Source of the DNA: Russula earlei
Lineage: Eukaryota > Basidiomycota > Agaricomycetes > Russulales > Russulaceae
Direction: 5' to 3'
Assembly (NCBI GenBank): GCA_025769875.1
Contig: JAGFNK010000634.1
Span: 1-28,716 of the forward strand
Length of the DNA stretch: 28,716 nt
Shown: in pieces, positions 9,367 to 19,990 of the stretch
Layout: each line of letters starts with the position of its first letter
How positions within the stretch are numbered: the first letter of the stretch is position 1
The notes under the pieces: generated by a model
Told to the model about the DNA's origin: nothing
The model's database searches: none
The model's input: the letters and a program-made list of their open reading frames with translations, nothing else
Position numbers and translations under genes: made by a program

Positions 9367-9582
9367 GGCAACGGATAGCCTCGAGCCAAAACCAACTACG
9401 AGGGTTGTGCCACTTGTTGGCTACTAATATCATACGCATGCGAGGTGCTGCATTTTGTCGTTTGAAAGGAGTGATGGTATATGATTACCTGGATGTAAGG
9501 ACACAAAACGATGTATGGTACCATAGCGAACCGATAGCGCTCGGATACAGTGAGTAACAATGCATATGCATAACAAATCTGG

Positions 9583-12134
9583 TCAACATGTGTTTAAAAG
9601 TTCGGTGATATCATCGTCCGAGTCATAAACTGAGATAGGACTACCGGAGGAAAGCGTCTCTAAGCGTGCGCTCCATTCCTTTACCCTTTCGTGAACAAAA
9701 ACCTACGGAGCACGGGTCAGTAGAATTCAGGAGATGCATCAACTTTGTCTTGCCTTGCTGGGGCTGAAGTTCAGGACCTCCAAACCGTCAAGAGATGTGG
9801 CACGAGAAAGGGCTACATAGGCTTGACCTAGCCCGGGTTCACATGGAATAGTCAGCATAAGCAGAGAGAATCGATAACGGAATAGCCATGCCTTTCTCAA
9901 AGACTTTCGCGAGGTCAACTTTCACTCTGTTCAGTGTTTGACCTTGTGACTTGTGTATGGACATCGCCCATGACAGGATGAGAGGATACTGCAACGCCGT
10001 GGTGAATGTGACGTGAATCGGCAGAGCAGTCATAGGGAGGCACCTGCGTTCGTGACGCCTGGACTTCACCATTTGGTAGCTCGATCGTCCATTTTTCCGG
10101 CTCGAGCATTACACGACGTATCCCACCCCCCGGAATGGTGAAGTCGACTACTGGCCGCTTCCTTCTCGCTTCGTCGAGTGATAAAGCCTTGAGAGCCCCC
10201 GCATTTGGGGGTTCCTCCTCCAGATCCGAGGGCGGGACGTCGCGATCGCGTCGTTCTTGAAGTTTGTATACATTGTCATTTCGCGTTCGGTCCCGGGGAA
10301 ACTCTGCGTTTGGATCCTCAGCATATACCCGAGGTTCCTGGAATGCAGCCACGATGCCCATGCTTCCATTGACAAGGGTCTCGTCAACGTTCTTAATGAG
10401 CATCACTTGGGCGCCAACTGTCAGATGTAGGACTTCCTGGGCCATGAAACTATCGAGAAGTCTCTGCCTCTGCTCGCCAGAAGCCTTTCCGCCATCTTTG
10501 GCATGATACGTTTTGCTCTCGCCGCGAAGGCGGCTCATGCGTAGGTTATTGGCGTTATCTACATCCAGACGGCGAGGGAAACTGAGACCGTCTTAGACAG
10601 GGAGAACATGTAGGTTGAAGAATGTTTGCTCACAGCTCAGTTGGCCCGATGCCGTCCTCGTAAATGATTTCTCTTGATAACTGTTGGAACCTTGCGATTG
10701 ATTTTCGAGACAATGTCCCGTACCGCATTTCATTCAACATGTTTACGAACTCTAAACTGCGTTAATCGATCGAACAGGAGTTCTATGGAGCCAGATTCAT
10801 ACCTCCATCCTTTTGCCGAAAAACTTTTGTAAGCCTAATGGCCCTCTGGATGGTCTGTGGCCAAGAAGTGGCTTCGAAGGCGAAGCGCATCGGCTTGTTT
10901 CCTCTATTCACAGGGGGCAGCTGGAAGAAATCACCGGTAACAACGACCTATGTGACTATGTTGATACGAAAGGCCGACGAGAACACGGGATTAAGTACCT
11001 GAATGCCTCCGAAGGGTTCAGAGCAATCCCTGATTTCACAACTGATCTCGGCCAGCTTGTCGAAAAGTTCGCCATCGATCATTGACACTAAAAGAACCGT
11101 CATCTCAGGTGTGTGCAAAAGCGAGGCACAAACCTTCGTCAATGATAAGGACCTTTGTCCGCTTCCACCTTGAGGTGGTTTTCCTGTTTGTCCTGATCTT
11201 CTGGACAAGTTTCCTGGCATCATCTATTCCCAAGCCAATGCCGGCAAATGAATGGATTGTCACACCGCCAATGTTACAGGCAGCAATGCCTATGAGAACG
11301 TCTTAACGTCACAACCTACATGAATAGATGATTGAAGTTGTGAATACCAGTGGATGCAGTTACGGCCACTGCATCGGACGTTGCAGCATATTTGTTACGG
11401 AATGATTTGATAATTTCCCGTAGAAGAACAGACTTGCCCGTTCCTAGGCGGAGGTCAGCCTTCCTCAAAGATATACGCAAAGGAGTATGCGCTGCAATAG
11501 TAACGCTGAAGACGGATGCCCCAGAAAACCCCATGTCATTTGACTCAGAAAGCCAAACACCAACAAACTAGTGCCGGTAAAGGTTATATAGAAAACAAGA
11601 CACACCTGCACTTCCGGTGTAGAAAACGTTTTTCTTCTCCATGACAAGCTCTAGAACACGCTTTTGCTCGTCACTCAATGATATTTCGACTGCCCGTTGG
11701 GCAAACTTCGGGTGGAATGACGAGGACTCGGGCTCCTCCTGACGAGACTGCGTATCGAGAGGCAGAACGCTGCCCCTAGAAGAGTGTGTTCCAAAATATT
11801 CTGAAGACTGAGAGGATACATAAGAGAACGTTGCAGAAGAAGGCTCCGAGACACCCCATGAGCTGGGCAGTTGACGCTTTTTAGAAGGCGGCGCGTCCAC
11901 GTGAGGAAGAGAGCGTTTATATGGGCCAGTTAGAAACGACAATGTAGGAGAGGTCTTTTCAGCTTCGCGACTGGCAATGCCATCCTGAATAGCTTTCCTA
12001 AGGGAATCGGAGATTGCACTCCTCTTGGTAGCAGCAGCAGTGGGCACAGAAGCGGGGGAAGCTCCTGGTGGATCGTTTTGCGAAAAGTCACGCTTAACTG
12101 TGGCAAGACCTGAGCGGGGTTGTCGATCTAGCAT
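9583..12134 (-). CDS. PIF1: PIF1-family ATP-dependent DNA helicase
   Basis: PIF1 is a 5'-3' DNA helicase acting in mitochondrial DNA maintenance, telomere control and G-quadruplex unwinding. Ten exons (11606-12134, 11348-11443, 11134-11289, 10999-11087, 10803-10947, 10634-10751, 10044-10581, 9892-9988, 9754-9827, 9583-9702) join without any frame break into 653 aa. Motifs in order: [12 protein letters not shown]; Walker A GSAGTGKS (split by intron 1); TASTGIAACN; Walker [41 protein letters not shown] (PIF1 signature region); [45 protein letters not shown]; then [15 protein letters not shown]. The first 140 residues are low-complexity and S/P-rich. I start at ATG 12134. Introns 9828-9891 and 9703-9753 have GC donors. 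Intron 1 is 162 nt, the others 46-64. It looks like an intact cellular PIF1 rather than a Helitron fragment. Confidence 0.95.
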
Positions 12135-12257
12135 GAAAGGAATGTCCAAAGACTAGGACACCGCCTGATGCGCCGGCCGTAAGTAGGTACTTCGGGTCAC
12201 GTGAACGTACCGTCTTTTTATGGCCACGAGACCGCGATAGCCCATCTTGTACAGTCC
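12135..12257. promoter_or_regulatory. 123-bp divergent promoter, PIF1 / DAP3-mS29
   Basis: The start codons of the minus-strand helicase (12134) and plus-strand mitoribosomal gene (12258) are only 123 bases apart, so both 5' leaders and core promoters must share this DNA. A TCACGTGA palindrome lies at about 12196-12203, an E-box-like CACGTG site and a candidate common regulatory element. There is no clear TATA box. Confidence 0.6.
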
Positions 12258-14120
12258 ATGTCCACCCTCTCTGCGTCTACCCGGCCGCGCGCGTTACTTA
12301 GTGCTTTTCGCAGAGAAGTGTTGTCGCTTAATGCGCGTTTATATGCAGCTCAGGCCAAAGGTGGCCCAGTGAAGCAGCATGGTAAGTTCCTCTGCTAGTT
12401 CTATCTCGATGTCCGCCTTTATGGAAACGAGCGCTGCGGGACTCGCTCAGCCCAAGGGTACAAGGGAGGCAAAGGTCAAAAGTTAACCAACAAGCAGCGA
12501 CGCATGGAGGCTATACGGAATAACAAGTCCCCTGGCGTGCGTGGTTACTTTCTCGACATTATTGTACCGTTCATTATACGGTGCTTCGCTTAGGCCTTTG
12601 TATCACTCCCTGCTAGCCAACTTAGGCACGAATTATTTCAAAGCCAACGCCTGGATGAGCTTGATTTACCTTACTTCCGTGCCGTCCGTGAACGAGTGTT
12701 GCAGCTATCCATCGGACGTCTCTGACACGAATATACAGGAAGATCTTACGGAAGGAAACCTTGGCAAAGCACTAGCTTTTCCACTACCGGAGAACGATGC
12801 AGTTCGAGTATTTGGCATGCCACGTAATGTGCTTCTAGACGTGAGTTGCCTCCATGCCATTTCTTGATTGACCTGAGTCCTTCTCCCAGTTTCGTATTCT
12901 TTCAAAAGCCGTGTCGGTCGTCCGCGATGTGACGATAAAACTGGTGGATCGGCTCCAAGCCGCGAGTGAGGAATCTAGCGAAAGGAACAGATTCGTCTTG
13001 TGTCCGTTCATATCATCGTCTTGTGGCTGCAATTCAATTCATATCCCTCATAGCCGGTTCTGCGGGTTGCGGCAAGAGCTACCTGTTGATTCAAGGAGTA
13101 GAGTACGCTGCTTCCGCAGGCTGGATAGTAATGTACATTCCACGTGGTGCGTCTGATCGGTTTTGCTCGGAGCAGGTCTCCTAACAGCCTTCAAGCTATC
13201 AACCTTGTGAATTCATCCACCCCGTATTCTTATGACCTACGTGCGCAGACGTATCTTCAACCTGTCTTTGCTCAACGAACACTTGAGCGCTTTCGGTCTG
13301 TAAATGAGCATGCCATAAGCTCGCTGGTCACGGAGGACAAAGTCGATTTGGACGACGGCTTATCACTTCCTCAAGGCACCCCTCTTCTCAAGTTGATTGA
13401 TGTCGGACTCAAGGATCAAACCTCTGCGCCTACTGTTTTGGCAGCACTTCTCGAAGCGCTGGGGAAACAGACAAAGTAACCCTATGACCACGTTTGTTTG
13501 GATGTCGAGGGTAACATCCGCATTACAGAGTACCCGTCCTACTTGCCATCGATGACTTCCAAGCCTTGTTCACAAAGACTGCATACAAGACTCCACAGTT
13601 TCAGACTGTCCGCGCTTGGCACTTGTCCATGCCGCGCCTCCTTCTTGAGTATGCAAGCGGTCGTAAAGTTTTTGTAAGCGGTTTTTTTTTTCATTTACAT
13701 GAGCCATTTGTCCTCAAAAGAATAAACTAAAAGGCACGCGGGGCCGTAGTTGGAGCCTTGTCCCTCTCAGACAAGACCTACAGCCTTTCTCAAGAACTCC
13801 GTCACGCCTTGGGTTTGCAGCCATGGCTTCGACCGTCACCATATCTCAGAGTTGCACCCGAGATTACAACTTTTACGAGGGGCGTTCAGGTTGTCAAGGT
13901 TCCGGAAGAACTGAATGTGAACGAGGCAGCCACGCTATTCGAAGTCTGGAATAAGAACAGATCGTTGCACACTCGTGGGTTCACAGTTACTTTCAGCTGA
14001 ATTGAGATTGACTGCCCCTCAGCGGGGAACGATGAGCTTTTCTTAGCAAAATATACCGAGTCTGGAGGGAACCCGCGGGACTTTGTTTGGAAAGGGCTTC
14101 TCTCCACGCTTCAGACATAG
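12258..14120 (+). CDS. RSM23: mitochondrial small-subunit ribosomal protein mS29 (DAP3/Rsm23 family)
   Basis: mS29/DAP3 is a GTP-binding P-loop protein of the mitochondrial small ribosomal subunit. Ten exons (12258-12381, 12451-12536, 12594-12695, 12739-12840, 12890-13001, 13054-13146, 13196-13475, 13529-13673, 13734-13974, 14023-14120) join in frame to about 460 aa. The N-terminus (STLSASTRPRALLSAFRR) is Arg/Ser-rich without acids, fitting a mitochondrial presequence. Diagnostic segments are VFGMPRNVLLDFRILSK, the P-loop GSAGCGKSYLLIQ (about residues 177-184), WIVMYIPRAINLVNSSTPYS, LKDQTSAPTVLAALLE, VPVLLAIDDFQALF, RAWHLSMPRLLLEYASGRK and GGNPRDFVWKGLLSTL. Exon 3 could end at 12683 instead of 12695, since both donors are in phase. 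It pairs divergently with PIF1. Confidence 0.94.
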
Positions 14121-14222
14121 AATTACTTATGTAATAATCGCTACTTTTCACGATCACGTGACTGACACGAACCACCACTTTGGACCGTCAGCGAAAGAAA
14201 GAGTAAGGCGTGGTGCTGCATA

Positions 14223-16658
14223 ATGTCTGCATCATTCACATCCTCTCTTCCTACTATGGCTTCCCTCAAACGCGGACTCATTATCGAACCTGACGACGAC
14301 CAGGAATTAATCCAACCATCCAAGCTCCCCACTATTGCCGAAGCTGGCACAGGACGACCAATACGACCTCTTGGACAAAATATTTCTGCTACGAATGCTA
14401 GCAGCACTCGCAGACTGGGAATTGGGCCACCACCTCTTACCAAGCCGCGCCCTCCTGCATTGTCTGGGCCCCCACCAAGCATCACCACTCGCGCGCCTCG
14501 TGCAACCAGTGCACCACCCAAATCATCCGCTCCTCGCTCCATCTCACAGCCCGTATCTTTAACCCGTTCCGCCGGTGTACGAACAGTATCTGGTCCGCAA
14601 AAGATTATTTTTAGCGGCATCGCCGCACATGATTTTCGATTCCAGACGTCACATAGCCAGACGCAAGTGCGATCGATTCCTAGCTCTCGAACAGCGGAGG
14701 ATGCGAGATTGGCAGCGGAGATGGATGCAGAGCGTACCAAGGTCGCGGCCTTGCAGGCAGAACATCTCACTCGCGCGCACGAGCTCGCCACCGCGCGTAC
14801 GCAAGAAACCAGCCAAAGGCGCGAGCTCATATCCCAGAATGACGAACTGGAAGCCCTGCGCAAATGGCACGCGCGCGAACTCCTCGAGCTGGAGGAGGAC
14901 GCTCGCCGCCACGAGGACGAACTCCGCGACGTCAGTGCCGATCTCGCCGCTACGCGCGAGCACCTCGAGCGGGAGCGCAAAGCCACCGAATCGCTCAAGG
15001 AGGCACTCGCCCAGAAAAGCGCCACGCAGATATCTTTGCAGTCGCAGAACTCGGCGATGCACGAACAGCTCGCTGCTCTTCGCGCAGCTAATGACGGAAC
15101 TGCTGAGACGGTGTCGACTCTCCGTCTGGATCTCGAAGCGGCGCGACGCCGCGTCGATGAACTGGAGGTAGAGGCGCGCGAGGCGGAGATGGTGCGCCGA
15201 CGCCTACACAATATGGTGCAGGAGCTCAAAGGCAACATCCGCGTCTTTGCGCGCGTACGACCGTTGCTGTCGTCGGATGTCCCAGGCGCCGACGACGAGA
15301 AGGCGCGAATGGCGGCGCTGGCAAACATGGCGTTCCCTGATTCTAGGGATCATCGGGAGATCGTACTCAGCTCTACAAGCGAGAGCGCGACGGGCCAGGA
15401 GCGGAAAGAAGCGTGGAACTTCAGTTTCGATCGAGTACTGTTTGTTGCGCGTTTCACACACCCGTGCTGACGTACCTCTTTAGGTATTTGAACCACAGTG
15501 CACGCAAGAAGAGGTCTTTGAGGAGATATCGCAACTTGCACAGAGCTGCACTGATGGCTACAATGTTTGTATTTTCGCTTATGGCCAGACCGGATCTGGA
15601 AAGTCTTTTACGATGGAAGGAGGTTCAGTGAGGGCTCTTCTAATCTAGAATCTCGTCATGACGCTGACGAATAACATACCATAAAGACAAAAGAGACCGT
15701 GGGTATGATATCCCGCGCTGTAGATCAAGTCTTCCAAGTCACTGAAGAATTGAAAAGAAAAGGGTGGGAATACACCCTCGAAGGCCAATTCCTTGAAATT
15801 GTACGTATTATCTTGGGTCCTAGACGTGCTATCTCATGGTCAACGCAGTATAATGAAACCATCAACGATCTACTCGGAAAAGGTGAATTCGACAAGAAGA
15901 AACACGAGATTAAACACGAGAAAGGGTCGACGCGAGTTACAGACGTCGTAGTTCAACAACTCGGCTCGCCCGCCCAAGTTCGCTCTCTCCTCGCCGTGGC
16001 GAACAAGCGGCGCACGGTCGCAGCGACCCTGATGAACGAGCGCTCCTCTCGCTCGCACTCCGTCTTTACGCTGCGCATCTGCGGCACGAACACGCATACC
16101 GGCCAGGTGTGCGAGGGCGCGCTGAACCTAGTCGACCTCGCCGGAAGCGAGCGGTTGAACGCGAGCGGCGCCGGGAAGGACAAGGAACGGCTGCGGGAAA
16201 CGCAGAATATCAACAAGAGCTTGAGCGCGCTGGGGGACGTCATCGCCGCGCTTGGAGAGAAGAGCGAAAAAAGCGACAAGCACATACCTTATCGGAATTC
16301 AAAGGTGAGAGGAGAGAAAGCCAAGTAGTCTGTGTACGCTCTGGGCGGGACGCTGATGCCAAGTACAGTTGACGTACTTGCTGCAAAATTCGCTCAGTGG
16401 GAACTCCAAGACATTGGTCAGTTTTATCAGACCGCTTTTCGTTAAGGAAGGCGCCGGCACTGATATCTGAGCTAGATGTTCTTAAATCTCTCACCGTTGG
16501 CAGCTCACCTCAACGAGTCACTGTGTTCACTGCGTTTCGCTACCAAGGCAAGTAGTATACGAATGAAAGACGAACGCGCTGCTGACTTCGATTTCGTGGA
16601 ACAGGTCAACAACACACAAATCGGGACCGCAAAGAAGCAAATCAAGAGTACCTCTTGA
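14223..16658 (+). CDS. KAR3: kinesin-14 (Kar3/Ncd type), C-terminal motor
   Basis: Kinesin-14s are minus-end-directed microtubule motors acting in spindle assembly and, in fungi, nuclear fusion. Seven exons (14223-15434, 15484-15627, 15687-15800, 15849-16304, 16369-16416, 16476-16547, 16605-16658) give 699 aa without frame breaks. Residues 1-150 are Pro/Ser/Arg-rich (tail), 155-330 are a heptad-rich coiled coil, and the neck [15 protein letters not shown] leads into the motor at about 334. The P-loop is GQTGSGKS (438-445), switch [12 protein letters not shown], switch [12 protein letters not shown], then [16 protein letters not shown], and the end is [17 protein letters not shown]. The neck N-terminal to the motor is what marks it as kinesin-14. 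The last intron (16548-16604) has a GC donor. The gene starts 102 bases after DAP3/mS29. Confidence 0.96.
16548..16604 (+). other. GC-AG intron, 57 nt, open in frame
   Basis: The kinesin family consensus LRFATK/VNNTxIGTA requires removal of 16548-16604. The donor is AAG|GCAAGT, the textbook context of GC-AG introns, the branch-like site CTGAC lies at about 16581, and the acceptor is GAACAG. Its length is a multiple of three and it has no stop codon, so an unspliced transcript would add 19 residues without breaking the frame. Confidence 0.8.
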
Positions 16659-16916
16659 TGTTTGTATTAGACAGTCTCCACTTTCCACAACGGACCTGTT
16701 TTCTTATTCACCCACCCTCGTCTGTCCACACTCACTTTTGTGAACTCCCCATTTTGTAACTTATGACGACATTATTTCCTTCTCGAACCCAGTTCAAACC
16801 ATCGGTATTGATTGAGGGAGGCAGCATTAACTGATATATTATAACAGGATTTATAGTATAGCAAATAAAATTCGGAAAAGTGCGGTGCCCAGACTTTCCA
16901 TCATTGCTCTGAATCC

Positions 16917-19042
16917 TCATGATCTTGGCACGCCGTCGCCAGTGGCACCGGCACGCGTAACCTCACGTCTCGCATCGCTCGACCACATGAAGAAATTGCA
17001 CTTGTACTCGTGATTAACCTCTTCCCGCAGCCTCTCGCTGCGGCCCTTGTCGTACCCAGGCCCGACCGGTCGCGCGCAGAGGAAGAAGGTCTTGCCTCGG
17101 TTAGGCCCAGGCTTATTCACGCGGAACTCCTTCGTCGGCTCCCGGTGGACGGTGCAGAGCGGCGGCTGTATGGGCGCGAAGAGCATGGACCAGGACGCCG
17201 CTTTGCCGCCGATTCCGTTCTCCTTGCTCTGGCCGGCTGACGGGAAGCCGTCCTCGGCGGGGAGACGTATTTCCGACGTGAGGGTTGGCAAAGACGGCGG
17301 TGGCGGTATTTCTTCGCTGTCCTCGCAGAGGTCAATGATCTCCGACGTCCACGAACTAGCCCGGGCGGACGGCGCTCCCGGAGGCGCGGTCGTAGCGGTG
17401 GTCGGCTTGGTGAAGAAAGAGGAAAGCTTTGACTGCCCCGCTTTGAGCCTTTTCGGCTTCGATGTTCCCGCCGCGGCGGAATTGGCTGTGGGTGGCCGTT
17501 TGCGAGACTCTTGAGACCCGTGCGGCAGTGTAAACGAGGCCTGACTCGAGGCGGGGGACATGGTGGGTGGAGGTGACGAAGGTTCGGTCTCGGGTTGCTT
17601 CGATGCGGGCGATTCTTCGAAGGATGGCGGTGGAGGTTGCGCTTCCAGAACGTCAAAGGCAGTCGCCAGAGTGGACAACCCGCTTGTGGGGGTGGGCGCA
17701 GTTGGGGCCGGCGACGTCTCTGCAGCGCGCTTTGTAAAGAAGCTTGACATGAGCGTTTGCTTTCCCTGAAACTCGGGCCAATACTTGGCCGCCAATCTTG
17801 GGGGCTCACGCTTCGCAGCGTCCATCACACCCATCTGCATTTGGTCGCGCAGGACGAGCTTTTCACCTCTATCAGTGGTGATCTCGTCGTGGAAGTCGAC
17901 GAATATGGGACAGTGGTCGGAGCCCTTGATGGACGGTAGGATGTCGCCTGCCTTGATCCAACGGAGCAGTCCCGGCGTGACGAGGACGTAGTCGATGCGC
18001 GTGCCATAATTAGTTTCGCGCGCGCTGATCTTGGTGTTCCAGCCTGGGCGGATCGTGCCACGCGGGCATGAGTGCCAACCATTACCACAGCCGGTCGAAA
18101 CGGGCGGCACGTACAGGTATACATGCCCTTGCGTTCTGGCCAGAACTTCCTGAGCACGTCGATCAGAGGGCCCCGCGGTGCCAGCCAGTCGCGTATCCAC
18201 GCCCGCGCCGCGTGCTCCCAGAAGGTCGACGCATTGCTGGGCAGGTGCCCGTCGCAGTGGTCGATCGGCGCCGCGCACACGTTCAGGTCGCCCACCACGA
18301 CCACCTCGCGCCCCGCCGCCGTCAAAACCCGCACGCGTTCTTGGAGCATCAGATGGTAGTTCATCTTGTACGGGAATCGCGCGTCGGATCCCTCGTTCGG
18401 GCAGTACAGGTTGACCAGCACGAAGAGACCAAAGTCGAGCACGAGCGCGCGGCCCTCCAGGTCCAGGGAGAGGAGGTCGTTCGGGGTCCGGTCGTCGGCG
18501 TCGGGGATGAGGTCGAGGTCGCGCGCGAGCGGGTAGGACGTCGAGACGCGCTCTTCGGGACTCAGCGGAGGCTTCGGTTGCAGGCCGCCGGAGAGACCCT
18601 CTTCGGCTTTGAGGGGCGTCGCCGTGTCCGTGTCGGTATAGACCGCGACGCCGCTGTACCCTCCTTTCACGGCGGGAAAGGAGAAGAAGGAACTGAAGGA
18701 GTCCGGCATCGCAATGTCGCGGCCGATCGTCGCGCGACTGCTCTTCAATTCTGCGTGACAAGATGAGCGGACAAAGTAGAGAGACGGCGGCGGGGGGTCC
18801 ACCGCACCTTGAAAACAGATGATGTGTGCTTTGAGTTCTTTCAAAACGGCATCCCAGTTCTTGAAGGTATTCCATCTACCCCCAAACCATTAGCTACACA
18901 GAAATGGAGTGAGCGCGTCTACCCACGGATGATACTGAGGTATTGTCCGAACACCGTTCTGACAAGGCGCGTCAGGACTGGAGGGTCATTACGAACAGCA
19001 GCTCGAAAGTATACGCACGAGGTTCCAAGACAAGATTCGCAT
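16917..19042 (-). CDS. APN2: AP endonuclease 2 (Apn2/APE2) with GRF zinc finger
   Basis: Apn2 cleaves abasic sites and removes blocked 3' ends in base excision repair, coupled to PCNA. Five exons (19019-19042, 18927-18958, 18808-18875, 18115-18750, 16917-18043) join in frame to 628 aa. The split N-terminus reads MRILSWNL/NGVRTIPQYHPW/NTFKNWDAVLKELKAHIICFQ/ELKSSR. Exonuclease-endonuclease-phosphatase residues are visible: WNLNG, the metal-binding Glu in CFQELK, VVGDLNVCA, NYGTRIDYVL and GSDHCPIF. A QTLMSSFF PIP box (about 349-356) and a second copy QSKLSSFF occur in the disordered linker. The last 70 residues form a GRF zinc finger (CTVHREP, NKPGPNRGKTFFLC, YKCNFFMW). The 24-nt first exon is short but matches the family exactly. 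It converges on the kinesin gene with a 258-nt gap. Confidence 0.95.
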
Positions 19043-19235
19043 CTGTCCTTGCAAGTATCCAAGGTGTCAATTCCTAATCAGAAGGAGCGGGTAGTGAGGG
19101 ATTCGGATCCTCTCGGTTTTGCTCCAGCCGTCCAGAAGTCCATGCCACGGCGGTTGCTGTACAATGCACCACCCGTGCCCTTACAAGTGTAAAGTCACGA
19201 GCTAACAAATATATTTTTCATCTCAACTACCAACC
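19043..19235. promoter_or_regulatory. 193-bp divergent promoter, APN2 / BUD20-like
   Basis: The ATGs of APN2 (minus, 19042) and the zinc-finger gene (plus, 19236) face away from each other with 193 bases between them. No TATA box or known factor site stands out; an ATATATTTTT stretch lies at 19209-19218, close to the plus-strand start. Confidence 0.45.
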
Positions 19236-19785
19236 ATGTCCCGCCTTCGAAGGTCACGAACACACAAGGCACAGCGAGATGTGCACCGTGCGAGCCGTAC
19301 ACGAGTGAGCATTTCGTGACGCAGACATTTACGCGGGACGTCTTTCTGAAACATCGGTTTCTTGCAGGCCCGCACGAGAGAACCTTGATCAAATACAACT
19401 TATCGACCTGGACCCCAAGGTCTGTCACTCACACCCCACAATGGCTAATCTGATATGAGGGTCTCTAAGAATCGAGCAAAACTGGAGGCGCAGGAACTAG
19501 ACTACGAGAAGCCTGGTCTCGCACAGCACTACTGCGTCGAGTGCGCAAAGTTCGTCTTGCGTGCTTACTTCTCCGCCTTGTGTTGAATATTCTGCTAGAT
19601 ACTACGAGACAGATTCTGCGCTACAGTCGCATTGGAGGAGTAAAGTTCACAAACGACGATGCAAGGCTCTCAAAGAACCTGCGTATACGATTGAGGAATC
19701 TGAGCGCGCCGCAGGATTGGGTAGGGATAAGAAACGTGAGATTGCAGCTGCTGCAGAATCCGACATTGCCATGTCCCAGCCGTAG
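19236..19785 (+). CDS. BUD20: Bud20/ZNF593-type C2H2 zinc-finger protein, pre-60S biogenesis
   Basis: Bud20/ZNF593 proteins ride on pre-60S ribosomal particles and help their nuclear export. Exons 19236-19304, 19381-19419 (or from 19368), 19470-19549 and 19599-19785 give about 124 aa. The N-terminus MSRLRRSRTHKAQRDVHRAS is the family start. NLDQIQLIDLDPK and NRAKLEAQELDYEKPGLAQH precede the zinc finger CVECAKYYETDSALQSHWRS with KVHKRRCKAL, and EPAYTIEESERAAGLGR is the conserved tail. The obvious acceptor TTGCAG at 19367 would give ARTRE and then lose the frame by one base before NLDQ. The AG ending at 19380 keeps the frame but drops residues the family usually has. So either a less usual acceptor or a 1-nt error exists there. 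Confidence 0.88.
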
Positions 19786-19990
19786 TCATATTCTACTTGT
19801 TTGTATTCACTTTCATAGCCATACCAGGAGTATAGCAGAATTATTCGGTCGGGGGTATATGGAGACAGGCCAAGAACACGCTGATAGAACAGTTGCACCA
19901 AAACAAAGATCATGTATTCATGCGGAGGAACGCATGCTGACCATGGAGACATGTCATAGAGCAGGGTGATAATGCGAAAGAATACAGTAA

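Noticed and set aside
9583..12134. Helitron with a captured or native PIF1 helicase
   Set aside because: No Rep domain, no TC...CTRR ends or terminal hairpin near the gene; it is a multi-intron single-copy-like PIF1 in a conserved gene block.
14141..15328. 395-codon open frame on the minus strand opposite the kinesin
   Set aside because: It is antisense to the kinesin coiled coil; its Ser/Arg-rich composition is the mirror of Ala/Glu/Arg codons and it has no domain.
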